A DNA stretch of 64,000 nucleotides from CAUYXS01 sp965248495 (GTDB lineage Bacteria > Chloroflexota > Dehalococcoidia > Lucifugimonadales > Australimonadaceae), in assembly GCA_965248495.1 (NCBI GenBank), contig CBDFJL010000003.1:992001-1056000 (forward strand). The letters run 5' to 3'. The translations under genes and the position numbers were made by a program. The first letter of the stretch is position 1. Each line of letters opens with the position of its first letter. This document shows positions 15,617 through 23,550 of the stretch, piece after piece. The notes beneath the pieces were generated by a model. That model did no database searches and was not told the DNA's origin. It worked only from the letters and a program-made list of their open reading frames with translations.

Positions 15617-15678
15617 CTGTCACTGACATGACAATCCTACATCACGACATGACAGGCCTGTCAACTCCCAACCTGTCA
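15617..15678. promoter_or_regulatory. Cluster of TGTCA/TGACA operator half-sites between divergent phage genes
   Basis: Six TGTCA or TGACA pentamers occur within 62 bp, at 15618, 15624, 15629, 15650, 15659 and 15674. A perfect 14-bp palindrome, TGACAGGCCTGTCA, spans 15650-15663, and a TGTCA-C-TGACA pair lies at 15618-15628. A further TGACA overlaps the repressor start codon at 15716. The last site before the gene lies at the expected -35 distance from a TAAACT (15697-15702) upstream of the repressor gene. The arrangement fits an autoregulated lambda-like switch controlling both directions. Confidence 0.65.
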
Positions 15679-15714
15679 GAGACCGACGTTCAGATGTAAA
15701 CTCCTGTCGCTAAA

Positions 15715-16068
15715 ATGACAGATCAACACCCCCTCACTACCTTTGTCCGCGATTGGCTGGAGAAGCGCGGCACCACCCAACTCTGGCTGGCGCAACAGGC
15801 CGGCATTCCCCACAGCACCATCAGCGCACTCCTCTCGCGCCAGCTCATCCCTCGCCCCGAGACCCTGCGAAAACTCGCGCGACCCATGGGGATACCGGTC
15901 GGCCAATTGCTCGTGCTCGCGGGCCACATAACGCCCCAGGAGTACGAGTCCCCCGTGCAGGAGACCGACCTGGCACGCCTGTACGAGGTCGGCGACCTCA
16001 CCGGCGATGAGTGGGGAGAGGTACGAGAGTTCGCGCGCTACGTTCGTAGCAAGCGGCCACGCCGATAG
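15715..16068 (+). CDS. XRE-family phage repressor
   Basis: A 117-residue DNA-binding protein. Residues about 8-62 form a Cro/CI-type helix-turn-helix: WLEKRGTTQLWLAQQAGIPHSTISALLSR, then ETLRKLARPMGIPVGQLLVLAG. The C-terminal 50 residues are charged and helical and could dimerise; there is no LexA-type peptidase domain. No ribosome site precedes the ATG, and the TAAACT 12 nt upstream suggests a nearly leaderless mRNA. It is divergent from the leftward phage genes across the TGACA-rich operator and followed by an ImmA-like gene, the usual pairing of ImmR/ImmA-type lysogeny switches. It is probably the lysogeny regulator of this remnant. Confidence 0.85.
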   Translation: MTDQHPLTTFVRDWLEKRGTTQLWLAQQAGIPHSTISALLSRQLIPRPETLRKLARPMGIPVGQLLVLAGHITPQEYESPVQETDLARLYEVGDLTGDEWGEVREFARYVRSKRPRR

Positions 16069-16146
16069 GCCGCGCCCAGGGCCGATTCGCCGACTCCGTC
16101 CGTAGTTCCTCGCAGACACGCGCCCCTTCTCCGCCTCGTCCGTCGG

Positions 16147-16164
16147 CCGACACAATGGTGTCGG
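16147..16164. promoter_or_regulatory. Inverted repeat upstream of the ImmA-like gene
   Basis: CCGACAC and GTGTCGG form a perfect 7-bp inverted repeat around AATG, 31 nt before the ImmA-like start. It shares GACA/TGTC cores with the operator cluster upstream, so it may be another regulator site or an mRNA hairpin. The rest of the gap 16069-16194 shows only the GGAGGGAGAGG ribosome site. Confidence 0.4.
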
Positions 16165-16194
16165 GAGAGAGATGTCGTCGCGGAGGGAGAGGCG

Positions 16195-16623
16195 ATGCGT
16201 GCATACCTGCGCGGGTACGAATCCTGGGGTCCCCACGACGATGGAATCCCCAGAGACCTGTCGCCGCTGCTCGACCGCTGGGGGCTTGAGGTCGTCTCGT
16301 GGCCTCTTGGAGGACGACTGCGCGAGGCCATCATCGATGGGGTCATCGCCATCGACGAGGGGGTCTGCGATCGTTGGCGGCGATGGCTCATCGCCCATGC
16401 CGTTGGCCACCACGTGTTACACGCCGGGGCGAGCTTCTACCTCGCTTCGTCTCAGTGGGTGAGCCGCGTCAAGGCGGAGCGTCAGGCCGAGGAGTTCGCC
16501 GCGGGCCTTCTTGCCCCCACCGCCGCCTTCGCAAGACGTGACGCCCACGAGCTCGCGGCCAGGCTCGGCTTGCCGGCGTCGAAGATGGCCTTTGCCGTCC
16601 CCTTCTGGCGGAGCGGTCCGTGA
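16195..16623 (+). CDS. ImmA/IrrE-like protein lacking the catalytic Glu
   Basis: A 142-residue protein with the ImmA/IrrE (DUF955) layout. The zinc motif region reads LIAHAVGHHVLHAG near residue 64, and the third-ligand helix is ERQAEEFAAGLLAPTAAF near 95. In active members the motif is HExGH; here the Glu is replaced by Ala (HAVGH), while both His and the distal Glu remain. Zinc could still bind but peptide hydrolysis is unlikely. ImmA normally cleaves the partner repressor to trigger induction. A dead copy next to an intact repressor would lock the switch or reflect decay. A strong GGAGGGAGAGG ribosome site precedes the ATG. Confidence 0.75.
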   Translation: MRAYLRGYESWGPHDDGIPRDLSPLLDRWGLEVVSWPLGGRLREAIIDGVIAIDEGVCDRWRRWLIAHAVGHHVLHAGASFYLASSQWVSRVKAERQAEEFAAGLLAPTAAFARRDAHELAARLGLPASKMAFAVPFWRSGP

Positions 16624-16632
16624 GGCGTGGGG

Positions 16633-17052
16633 CTAGGCGTAGCGCTGGCCGTATACGGCATCCGGCTCGATCAGGACCGCGGCGCGCCCCTCTTCCCGCA
16701 TCGTCCGGTCGTACTCGCCCCAGTCGTCGTGGGTACCGCCCGCGGCCGTGAAGATGTCCCGTAGCAGCAGACGCAACTCCTCGGGTTCCGTGTTGTTTTG
16801 GTCACTGATGGTCGCGGTGCCCTCGACGGTCACCCACCCACGCCAGTTCTCCGAGACAGCGAGCACGGCGCAGCGGGGGTTGCGACGGAGGTTGCGGACC
16901 TTGGCGGTGTCGCTCCGGGCGACTAAGGCCACGCCGCCCCGGAAGGGACCGCCCATGACAATACTCATCTGTGGCGCTCCGGAGCGTCGGAAGGTCGTCA
17001 CCACCGTGCGGTGGTTCTGCTCCAGAAAAGACAGGGCGTCGCCTAGCTCCAT
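16633..17052 (-). CDS. PPOX-family F420/flavin-binding protein
   Basis: A 139-residue split-barrel protein of the pyridoxamine-phosphate-oxidase-like superfamily, nearest in appearance to actinobacterial F420-dependent reductases. Typical segments are HRTVVTTFRRSGAPQMS (strands 1-2), DTAKVRNLRRNPRCAVLAV and the strand GWVTVEGTATI. The C-terminal half carries the DWGEYDRTMREEGRAAVLIEPD pattern also seen in the gene at 49947-50369, so the two are paralogues. AAGGAG is 6 nt before the ATG. It converges on the ImmA-like gene with 9 nt between stops. Substrate unknown. Confidence 0.8.
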   Translation of the reverse strand: MELGDALSFLEQNHRTVVTTFRRSGAPQMSIVMGGPFRGGVALVARSDTAKVRNLRRNPRCAVLAVSENWRGWVTVEGTATISDQNNTEPEELRLLLRDIFTAAGGTHDDWGEYDRTMREEGRAAVLIEPDAVYGQRYA

Positions 17053-17137
17053 GGCTGGCTCCTTGTGGGTGCTCGGCTACGCCGGCGGCGGATATGCGTG
17101 GTCGATGCAGGCGTCGCGATAGGCATGCCACGGGGCA

Positions 17138-17878
17138 CTAGCCAGCCGAGGCGGGTGCACTCCTGGGCGTCTGAATGGCCTCCGCCTCGTGCTCAAAGTA
17201 GCTCTGCGCTTCGGCCAGGCCAATGACCTTGGCATACTTCGCCTGCATGTCCATGAGGCTCACCTTATGGCTGACCTCGAAGCGGTCGAAACACCCGTCC
17301 TCCACGACGGCCACGTAGAAGCTCGCCGACGAAGCGTCCACCACCGTCGCACGCACGCAGCCGCTGGTAGTGCCGCCGACGCAGACCAGCGTGTCGGCTT
17401 CGAGCTCGTTGAGGTACTGCAGAAGCGGCGTCTGGTAGAACGCGCTGGCCGCGCGCTTCGCCAGGACCGGCTCGCCGGGCAGAGGTCGAAGGTCTTCAAT
17501 GAGCTCGTATCGGTCCTGACCGGACTCGATCTCATCCGCTGTCATCGTCTCCGCGTCGCCGGGACGCCACGCTCGGTTCGCCCAGCCGCCGCCTCGCAGC
17601 ATGCTCGGCATGCCACGGGTGTAGATCACCGGGACCCCTCGCTCGTGGGCCGTGGCGATCAGCGCCTGCATCGGCGCCACCGCCCGCCAGCCGTCGTCCC
17701 CGCAGTTCGTGATGACGTCGTGCATCGCCTCGATAGTCGGTGCCTTCGACACGAAGGCGTTGGTGACGTCGATGACAACCAGCACCGGCCGCTTGCCCAG
17801 CCTTCTGGGGTTCTGGTCCAGGAAGTACTGGTACCGCGCCCGGTCGTCGTCCGAAAGCAGATCGTCCCAGATTGGCAT
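17138..17878 (-). CDS. Isochorismatase-like cysteine hydrolase
   Basis: A 246-residue hydrolase with the catalytic triad of the family. Asp lies in VVIDVTNAF near residue 36, Lys in PVLAKRAASAF near 144, and the nucleophilic Cys in GGTTSGCVRATVVDA near 176, where the usual cis-peptide precedes GTT. Length and the SGCVRA motif match N-carbamoylsarcosine amidohydrolase-type members better than isochorismatases. The likely activity is hydrolysis of a carbamoyl or amide group. The ATG at 17878 has GGAGG 5 nt upstream; the open frame extends much further but is antisense to uppP. It may supply a ureide route together with the M20 amidohydrolase elsewhere, but they are not adjacent. Confidence 0.85.
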   Translation of the reverse strand: MPIWDDLLSDDDRARYQYFLDQNPRRLGKRPVLVVIDVTNAFVSKAPTIEAMHDVITNCGDDGWRAVAPMQALIATAHERGVPVIYTRGMPSMLRGGGWANRAWRPGDAETMTADEIESGQDRYELIEDLRPLPGEPVLAKRAASAFYQTPLLQYLNELEADTLVCVGGTTSGCVRATVVDASSASFYVAVVEDGCFDRFEVSHKVSLMDMQAKYAKVIGLAEAQSYFEHEAEAIQTPRSAPASAG

Positions 17879-17998
17879 AACGTCCTCCCGCGCTCGAGTC
17901 ATCGCTATTCTAGAGTATGCGTGCCCCCGTTCAACCGGGGGCGCACCGGTGGGCGAAACCGATGTCCACGGCGCGGGGGCCTGGCTAGAATCCCTAGC

Positions 17999-18784
17999 AT
18001 GGCGACGGGTGCGCTTCTCGGCCTGCTTCAGGGCCTCTTCGAGTGGCTGCCTGTCAGCTCCCAAGGCGCCGTGACGGCGATCGCCAACTTCGTCTTCGAG
18101 CGCGACGTCCATGAGGCCGTGGCCTTGGGGCTGTGGCTTCACCTCGGGACCTCCATCGCTGCCGCCATCGCCTTCCGTGCCGAGGCGCTGAGCTTGATCG
18201 GCGAGGCGCTCCGCCGTGAGCGGCCGTTGTCGCCGCGCTTCAGCTTTCTGACGCTGGCCACGGCCGTCAGCGTCCTGGTCGGCCTGCCGTTGGTACTGAC
18301 CCTGGACAACCTGTCGACGCGGGCCGGGTCGGCGGCGATGATCGCCGTCGGGGTCGCAATGCTGTTCACCGGAGTGGTCCAGCTGAGGTCGCCTCGACTG
18401 GGCGTTCGCGGCGAGCAGGAGGTCGGGCGCAAGGACGCGGTCCTGGCTGGTCTGGCCCAAGGGCTCGCCGCCATACCGGGCCTGAGCCGCTCGGGTCTCA
18501 CCGTCGCCGTGCTTCTCGGCCGAGGGGTCGAACGCGATGCCGCACTGAGGCTTAGCTTCCTCATGAGCATCCCCGCAGGGCTGGGCGCCGCACTCGTCGC
18601 CGGCATCGATTCCGACCTGCTCACGAGCAGCGAAGGGCTTGTCGGTGCCTTCGTTGCGCTGGTGGTGGGGCTCGTGTCGATCAGGCTGCTGCTGTCCCTC
18701 GCCAGGCACGTCAATTTCGCTGCGTTTGTTCTGCTCGTGGGTGCGGCCATCGTCGGTGGCGGCGTCTGGCAAACTCTCGTCTAA
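17999..18784 (+). CDS. uppP: Undecaprenyl-diphosphatase UppP (BacA type)
   Basis: A 261-residue integral membrane enzyme that dephosphorylates undecaprenyl pyrophosphate to recycle the lipid carrier of cell-wall synthesis. Both family signatures are present: EWLPVSSQG at residues 14-22 (from the EGxxEFLPVSSxxH box, with the usual trailing His absent) and PGLSRSGLTVA near residue 160. Eight or so hydrophobic segments follow the normal pattern. The ATG at 17999 begins directly at the first helix. Its stop overlaps the thpR stop on the other strand (CTAA). A PAP2-type enzyme at 46575-47144 could act on the same substrate. Confidence 0.9.
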   Translation: MATGALLGLLQGLFEWLPVSSQGAVTAIANFVFERDVHEAVALGLWLHLGTSIAAAIAFRAEALSLIGEALRRERPLSPRFSFLTLATAVSVLVGLPLVLTLDNLSTRAGSAAMIAVGVAMLFTGVVQLRSPRLGVRGEQEVGRKDAVLAGLAQGLAAIPGLSRSGLTVAVLLGRGVERDAALRLSFLMSIPAGLGAALVAGIDSDLLTSSEGLVGAFVALVVGLVSIRLLLSLARHVNFAAFVLLVGAAIVGGGVWQTLV

Positions 18785-19362
18785 CGCCGGGCTAGCTCCG
18801 CTGTCGCCAGTGTCCGGTACGTCGGCCCCTCGGCTCCGAGAACGCTGTGGATCAGGCCGATCCGGTCGACCGAGAAGCGATTCGGCGCGCCGCCAATCGT
18901 TTCGTCCTCTGCGGCCGCAGCGCCTGCGATCTCGTGCGGACGCACGCCGTCCGGCACCCGCGCCAGCGTGAGGTGCGCTCTGAACGGCCGGGCCTCGGCT
19001 GGGAGCCCCGCGCCGACCACCGCCTCCTCGACCCGGTCGCGCAGTCGGGCCAGCGCATCGAGGTCGCCTATGAGGCCAACCCACAGGACCTTAGGAGCGC
19101 GGGCGTTTGGGAAGATGCCGATGCCGCCTATCCCCAGGTCGAAGGTTGGCTGGTCGCGCACGGCGGTTGCCACCACGGCGGGCAGCTCCGTCGCCCGCGA
19201 GCCATCGACGTTGCCCAGAAACTTCAGAGTGAGGTGAATTCGCTCCGACGCAACCCAGCGTAGCAGGCCGCCATCGGCTATTCGTTGGCGCAGCCTGGTT
19301 TGCACCTGCCCCAACGTGTCGCGGACCGACGCTGGTATCTCGGCGGCGACGAAGAGGCGCAT
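18781..19362 (-). CDS. thpR: RNA 2',3'-cyclic phosphodiesterase (2'-5' RNA ligase family)
   Basis: A 193-residue 2H phosphoesterase. The two HxTx motifs are HLTLKFLG near residue 43 and HLTLARVP near residue 127, and the start RLFVAAEIP is typical. Members open 2',3'-cyclic phosphate ends of RNA and can reverse 2'-5' linkages. The ATG at 19362 is preferred; a TTG at 19380 would add six residues and overlap mug by 8 nt. It is downstream of mug and the amidohydrolase in a compact leftward run. Confidence 0.9.
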   Translation of the reverse strand: MRLFVAAEIPASVRDTLGQVQTRLRQRIADGGLLRWVASERIHLTLKFLGNVDGSRATELPAVVATAVRDQPTFDLGIGGIGIFPNARAPKVLWVGLIGDLDALARLRDRVEEAVVGAGLPAEARPFRAHLTLARVPDGVRPHEIAGAAAAEDETIGGAPNRFSVDRIGLIHSVLGAEGPTYRTLATAELARR

Positions 19363-19372
19363 CCCAGCTGCC

Positions 19373-19933
19373 CTAGCCAATCTGACTCCTCACCTCGTCG
19401 CGGAGCCGGCCCAGCTCGCGGTACCAGCCGGCGATATCGTCCAGCGAGTAGACAGCGTTGGCGGGGCTCGGGTTGGGCGCGACGAACACGAGGCTGTCGC
19501 CAAGACGTTCCGGTTGCCGGCCCAGCGTGGGTTGCGCGGACAAGCCACCGGCGTGGCGGCCATCGGTGTAGCGAACAAAGTTGCGGTAGCCCATCAGGCC
19601 GTTGAAGCAGACGATGACGGGCGCATGCCGCAGGAGCTTTTCCTTCGTCAGCGGTGCCCAGTGGCGGTAGTCCGCGGCCCGCAGGCTCGATGCGCTGTTG
19701 CTGGCCCTCTTGACCACGTCAGTGAAGCCGATGCCGAAGTCCGGCATGCTGGCGTCGTCCTCCGGTCCCAGGTCGCTGCGCCCTGGGACGAGGCCCGAGC
19801 GGTTCACGGCCCCCCAGAACCGGTTTTGTGGGGTTGCGAAATAGCGCCCAACCCGCGCGGAATAGCCCCCCGGATTGATCCCGACGAAGACGATGTCGAG
19901 GCCCTCACGGAGGTAGTCAGGCAGTGTGTCCAT
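19373..19933 (-). CDS. mug: Mismatch-specific uracil/thymine DNA glycosylase (MUG/TDG)
   Basis: A 186-residue DNA-repair glycosylase of UDG family 2. Motif 1 is GINPGGYSARVG near residue 18, with the catalytic Asn in NPG, followed by FATPQNRFW. The later NPSPANAVYS near residue 152 is the intercalation loop, and IAGWYREL closes the protein. It removes uracil or thymine mispaired with guanine, and ethenocytosine. Its ATG overlaps the stop of the amidohydrolase gene by 1 nt, and thpR follows about 10 nt downstream. High GC content makes cytosine deamination repair relevant. Confidence 0.9.
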   Translation of the reverse strand: MDTLPDYLREGLDIVFVGINPGGYSARVGRYFATPQNRFWGAVNRSGLVPGRSDLGPEDDASMPDFGIGFTDVVKRASNSASSLRAADYRHWAPLTKEKLLRHAPVIVCFNGLMGYRNFVRYTDGRHAGGLSAQPTLGRQPERLGDSLVFVAPNPSPANAVYSLDDIAGWYRELGRLRDEVRSQIG

Positions 19934-20769
19934 CAGAGCCCGAAGAGCCGCGCGGCGTTGCCGTGGAGCACCGCGTCAGCGGCCTCCGGCGACAGTGTGC
20001 TGCCTACCTGGTCGGCCGAGCGCCGAGCGCCGAGCAGCGGAAAGTCGGACCCAAACAGCACACGGTCGGCCCCGACGATGCCGGCGACGGTAGCGAAGAC
20101 GCCAGCGTCGTAGAGGAAGGGCGACGCGGCGGAATCGAAGTAGACGTTCGCCAGCGCCGCCCCGACCTCGGGCATCAGCGCGTAGAACGGCAGGCCGCCG
20201 CCCCAGTGAGCGAAGATGAACGTCGTGTCTGGGTACGCCTCCGCCAGGCCCAGCAGGTGCCGTGGGGATGTGTCGCCCTTGCCTGGGTACGCCTGTCCCA
20301 CTGGCTCGGAGCCATGGACCAGCACAGGCAGGCTGAGCCTGGCAGCGAGGGCCATTAGCTCCGGCACGCCGTCGCCGTTGGGGAGGTCGATGCCCTGGCT
20401 TGTCGGGTGGAGTTCACCAATGCCGCGCGCGCCCGCCGCAGAGCAGCGCTCGACCTCAGCCAGGGCGTCGGCGCCCCAGGCCGGATGAACGCTGACGAAC
20501 GGCACGATGCGACCGGGATGCGCCGCCGCTGACTCCAACAGGTAGTTGTTGACCTCCCTGGCAATGCCAGGGTCGCACCAGCCGTAGCCGACCGCAATGG
20601 AGGCTTGGACGTCGTCGCGCTCCATAGCCGAGACGAGGGCGCCGGCCGTCGCGAGCCGCGCATCGTCGGTGGGGAAAAGCGTCGCGAAGGTCGCATCGCG
20701 CCCCCGCAGCTCCGCGAGACGATCGCGGAAGCCCGGCGGCAACAGGTGAGTGTGGGCGTCGATGACCAA
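19933..20769 (-). CDS. Amidohydrolase family 2 protein
   Basis: A 278-residue TIM-barrel metal hydrolase or decarboxylase. The metal site is visible as DAHTHLLP at the N-terminus, a mid-barrel VLVHGSEP, FIFAHWGGGLPFY near 186 and FGSDFPLLG near 237. The C-terminal NAARLFGL is the usual family ending. Members act on lactones or carboxylated aromatics; the substrate is not readable here. It lies 23 nt downstream of the 104-residue gene and overlaps mug by 1 nt. Confidence 0.85.
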   Translation of the reverse strand: MVIDAHTHLLPPGFRDRLAELRGRDATFATLFPTDDARLATAGALVSAMERDDVQASIAVGYGWCDPGIAREVNNYLLESAAAHPGRIVPFVSVHPAWGADALAEVERCSAAGARGIGELHPTSQGIDLPNGDGVPELMALAARLSLPVLVHGSEPVGQAYPGKGDTSPRHLLGLAEAYPDTTFIFAHWGGGLPFYALMPEVGAALANVYFDSAASPFLYDAGVFATVAGIVGADRVLFGSDFPLLGARRSADQVGSTLSPEAADAVLHGNAARLFGL

Positions 20770-20792
20770 AGGGGCCGGCCGTTGGGCGCGGG

Positions 20793-21107
20793 CTAGTTCT
20801 CGCCCGGAGCGATCTCCTCGTCCTCGGTGTACTCCCGGTTGGAGAAGACGCCGATCTCACGCCCCTGGTGTACATGGATAATAAGGTCGTCCCGCGATAG
20901 GCCCACCGCATCGAGGAGTTCCGAGTCGAGGTCGTCGATGAGGTCTTGGATCTCGTCCTGCGTAAACCGCTCGGACACACTCAGGGTTGCGTGAATTACG
21001 TTGCCTGCGTAGTGGATGTCGAAGCGGCCCTGCGGCTGGTCCTCCTCGAAAATCGTGTAGACCTCGGAGTAGGGCGTACGGACCTCGCGCTCGAAACGTA
21101 ATTCCAT
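20793..21107 (-). CDS. Conserved-looking hypothetical protein (104 aa)
   Basis: A 104-residue acidic protein starting MELRFEREVRTPYSEV at the ATG at 21107, with GAGG about 9 nt upstream. It has an alternating beta pattern (YTIFEED, GRFDIHYAGNVIHATLSVSE), then a helix (QDEIQDLIDDLDSELLDAVG) and a final strand LIIHVHQGREIGVF. This small alpha-beta protein has no membrane segment or catalytic motif that I recognise. It sits 20 nt after proA in the same direction, so it may share the proBA transcript. Confidence 0.6.
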   Translation of the reverse strand: MELRFEREVRTPYSEVYTIFEEDQPQGRFDIHYAGNVIHATLSVSERFTQDEIQDLIDDLDSELLDAVGLSRDDLIIHVHQGREIGVFSNREYTEDEEIAPGEN

Positions 21108-21127
21108 GTCTGGTGGCCTCCCCCGCG

Positions 21128-22405
21128 CTACTCGCGCACCTGGCCGTTGCCGAGTGCGACCCACTTGTACGTGGTTAGCTCGCGTAGTCCCATAGGCCCG
21201 CGGGCGTGCAGCTTGTTGGTGCTGATGGCCACCTCCGCGCCCAGGCCGAACTGCCCCCCGTCATTGAACCGCGTGCTGGCGTTGACCAGCACGACCGCGG
21301 AGTCGACCTCATCGACGAACCGGTTGGCCGCCGCGTAATCGTCCGTCACTATAGCCTCTGAGTGGCCGCTGCCGTACCGGTCGATGTGATCGATGGCCTC
21401 GTCCATCGAGTCCACCACCCGCACCGACAGGACCAAATCGAGAAACTCCTTGCCGAAGTCGTCGTCCTTCGCAGCCAGGACGCGCGAGGGGCCGTCGAGG
21501 GGACCGAGGAGGGTCAACGCCCGCTGGTCGCAGCGCAGCTCGACCCCAGCTGGCAGTAGCCGCTGGGCCACGGCCGCCAACACCGTAGGCGCGGAGCTTG
21601 CGTGCACGAGCAGCGTGTCGAGCGCGTTGCACACCGCGGGCGCCTGCACCTTGGCGTTGAAGACGATGTCGCCAGCCATTGACGGGTCTGCGCGGGCGTC
21701 GACGTAGGTGTGGCACACGCCGATGCCGCCGGTGATAGCCGGCATGGTGGCCTCTTTAGCCACGAAATGCACAAGCTCGGCGCCTCCCCGCGGGATGAGC
21801 AGATCGATGTACTCGTCCATCTTCAGCATCTGCTCCACGAGCGCGCGGTCCGTGGACTCGACGACCTGCACCGCGCCCACGGGCACGCCAGTGCGCGACA
21901 GCGTCTCGCGAATGAGCCGGCCGAGCGCGGTGTTGGTGTGGGACGCGTCGCTCCCGCCGCGGAGGATGACCGCATTGCCGGACTTGATGCAGAGTGACGA
22001 GATGTCGACCGGCACCTCGGGTCGCGCCTCGAACACCGTCCCGATGACGCCCAGCGGTACGCGGCGGCGCTCGACGCGCAAGCCGTTTGGTAGCGTGCGC
22101 ACGTCGAAGGACTCGCCAACGGGGTCGGGGAGGGCGGCCACCTGGCGGACACCGTCCACCATGGCTGCCAGCATGGCGGGCGTCAGTTCGAGGCGGGCGA
22201 GGAATGCCTGCTGAAGGCCGGCTTCCCTGCCGTTGGCCATGTCCGTGGCGTTGGCCTCCATGAGGCTCGCCTCCTCGTGCTCGACCGCCTCGGCGATGGC
22301 CAAGAGCGCGTGGTTCTTCACGCCCGTGGACAGCGTCCTCAGCGTGCGCGCGGCCACCTTGGCGGCCTGCGCCTTCTCGATGAGCCCGGCCGCGGTGGTG
22401 GTCAT
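21128..22405 (-). CDS. proA: Gamma-glutamyl phosphate reductase ProA
   Basis: A 425-residue NADPH-dependent enzyme that reduces gamma-glutamyl phosphate to the semialdehyde in proline synthesis. Hallmarks are the VPLGVIGTVFEARPEV segment near residue 116, LRGGSDASHTN near 149, the catalytic Cys in the VQAPAVCNALDTLLVH region near 258, and the closing GLGAEVAISTNKLHARGPMGL. It follows proB with a 2-nt gap, giving the usual proB-proA pair. Confidence 0.95.
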   Translation of the reverse strand: MTTTAAGLIEKAQAAKVAARTLRTLSTGVKNHALLAIAEAVEHEEASLMEANATDMANGREAGLQQAFLARLELTPAMLAAMVDGVRQVAALPDPVGESFDVRTLPNGLRVERRRVPLGVIGTVFEARPEVPVDISSLCIKSGNAVILRGGSDASHTNTALGRLIRETLSRTGVPVGAVQVVESTDRALVEQMLKMDEYIDLLIPRGGAELVHFVAKEATMPAITGGIGVCHTYVDARADPSMAGDIVFNAKVQAPAVCNALDTLLVHASSAPTVLAAVAQRLLPAGVELRCDQRALTLLGPLDGPSRVLAAKDDDFGKEFLDLVLSVRVVDSMDEAIDHIDRYGSGHSEAIVTDDYAAANRFVDEVDSAVVLVNASTRFNDGGQFGLGAEVAISTNKLHARGPMGLRELTTYKWVALGNGQVRE

Positions 22406-22407
22406 GG

Positions 22408-23550
22408 CTACAGCACCACCATGTTATTTCGATGGATCGCCTCGTCACCGTAGTGGTGGCCGAGGAGGCCGGTGATGTCGACCGACTTGGCACCGCGAAG
22501 CACGCGCAAGTCTTCACCACCGTAAGACGAAATCCCACAGGCGATTTGCTCACCGGACTCCGACACCACGGCCACCACGTCGCCCCGCTGGAAAGACCCT
22601 CGAACGTCGCGTAGGCCCGCGGGGAGCAGGCTGCCGTTGCGCGCCCGCAGCGCGGCCACCGCTCCGTCGTCGACCACCAGCTGCCCCCCGCTCTCGGCCA
22701 TCCCGCTCAACAGCCAGCGTTTGCGGCTCTCCATCTGGCTGACGCTGGTCGGGAACAGCGTGCCGACTGGCGTGCCGGCGGCCGCCCTCGCGACCACGTC
22801 GGGCTCGGCGCCACCCGCCACCACCACGACGATGCCCGCCGCCGTAGCTCGCCGCGCGGCCTCAAGCTTCGACAGCATGCCGCCCCGGCCGGCGGAGTCG
22901 TCGCCCGTTGGCTCGGCCTGGGCAAGCACCGACGCGTCGATGCGCTCGACACGCTCGATGACCGTCGCGGACGGGTCTCGGTGCGGGTCCGCCGTGAACA
23001 GCCCACCGGCGTCGGTGAGCAGCAGCAGCAGGTCGGCGTCGATGAGATTGGCCACGAGCGCGGAGAGCGTGTCGTTGTCCCCGAAGCGCTCCTGGCCTAT
23101 CTCTGCCGTATCCACGACGTCATTCTCGTTGACGATCGGCAAGACGCCGTGCTCGAGCAAGCCTTCGAGTGTGCTGCGCACGTTCAAGTAGCCCTGTCGG
23201 TCATCGACGTCGTGTCGCGTCAGGAGTGCCTGCGCCACGGTGACGCCGTGCGCGGCGAACAGCTCCTGGTAGACGTGCATGAGCCGCCCCTGCCCCACGG
23301 CAGCAAGGACCTGGCGCCCGAGGACACCCCTGCCGGGTGCGTCCCGGAGAGACTCGCGGCCCGCCGCGATGGCGCCGGAGGTGACCAGCACGACCTGCGC
23401 TCCGTCCTGTCGGACGCAGGCGATCTGCTCCGCCAGTGAGGCCAGCGCCGCTGGGTCGAGCCGCTCGGTGCGGCCCGTCAGCACATTGGTCCCAGCCTTG
23501 ACGACGATGCGCCGGTGGGTCAGGACGCTTTCGTGGGAGGCAGGGGTCAT
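22408..23550 (-). CDS. proB: Glutamate 5-kinase ProB with PUA domain
   Basis: A 380-residue kinase for the first step of proline synthesis. The amino acid kinase domain shows VVKAGTNVLTG near residue 17, VTSGAIAAGRESL near 54, VNENDVV near 150 and FGDNDTLSALVANLI. The C-terminal PUA domain, from about residue 290, begins SGGQLVVDDGAVAAL and includes VSESGEQIACGISSYG. The start MTPASHESV at 23550 is chosen because the sequence further upstream is not protein-like. It is divergent from mfd across a 345-nt gap. Confidence 0.95.
   Translation of the reverse strand: MTPASHESVLTHRRIVVKAGTNVLTGRTERLDPAALASLAEQIACVRQDGAQVVLVTSGAIAAGRESLRDAPGRGVLGRQVLAAVGQGRLMHVYQELFAAHGVTVAQALLTRHDVDDRQGYLNVRSTLEGLLEHGVLPIVNENDVVDTAEIGQERFGDNDTLSALVANLIDADLLLLLTDAGGLFTADPHRDPSATVIERVERIDASVLAQAEPTGDDSAGRGGMLSKLEAARRATAAGIVVVVAGGAEPDVVARAAAGTPVGTLFPTSVSQMESRKRWLLSGMAESGGQLVVDDGAVAALRARNGSLLPAGLRDVRGSFQRGDVVAVVSESGEQIACGISSYGGEDLRVLRGAKSVDITGLLGHHYGDEAIHRNNMVVL

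Larger units (their letters stand above)
8662..16623. mobile_element. Decayed prophage (partial late operon plus repressor module)
   Basis: Eleven short-spaced leftward genes run from 15488 down to 8662. They include a large terminase, a portal remnant, two LamG-domain proteins, a head-tail adaptor remnant and a coiled-coil/membrane protein. A repressor and an ImmA-like gene run rightward from 15715. The module order is phage-like. The portal is frameshifted and short, the adaptor has an internal TAG, and no major capsid, prohead protease, tail, lysis amidase or integrase gene is visible. Flanking genes are ordinary chromosomal ones. I found no convincing att repeat at either edge, so the boundaries are simply the outermost phage-type genes. 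Confidence 0.75.

Noticed and set aside
8640..16640. Attachment-site direct repeats flanking the prophage remnant
   Set aside because: The sequences at the two edges show only short chance matches, there is no tRNA target and no integrase gene.
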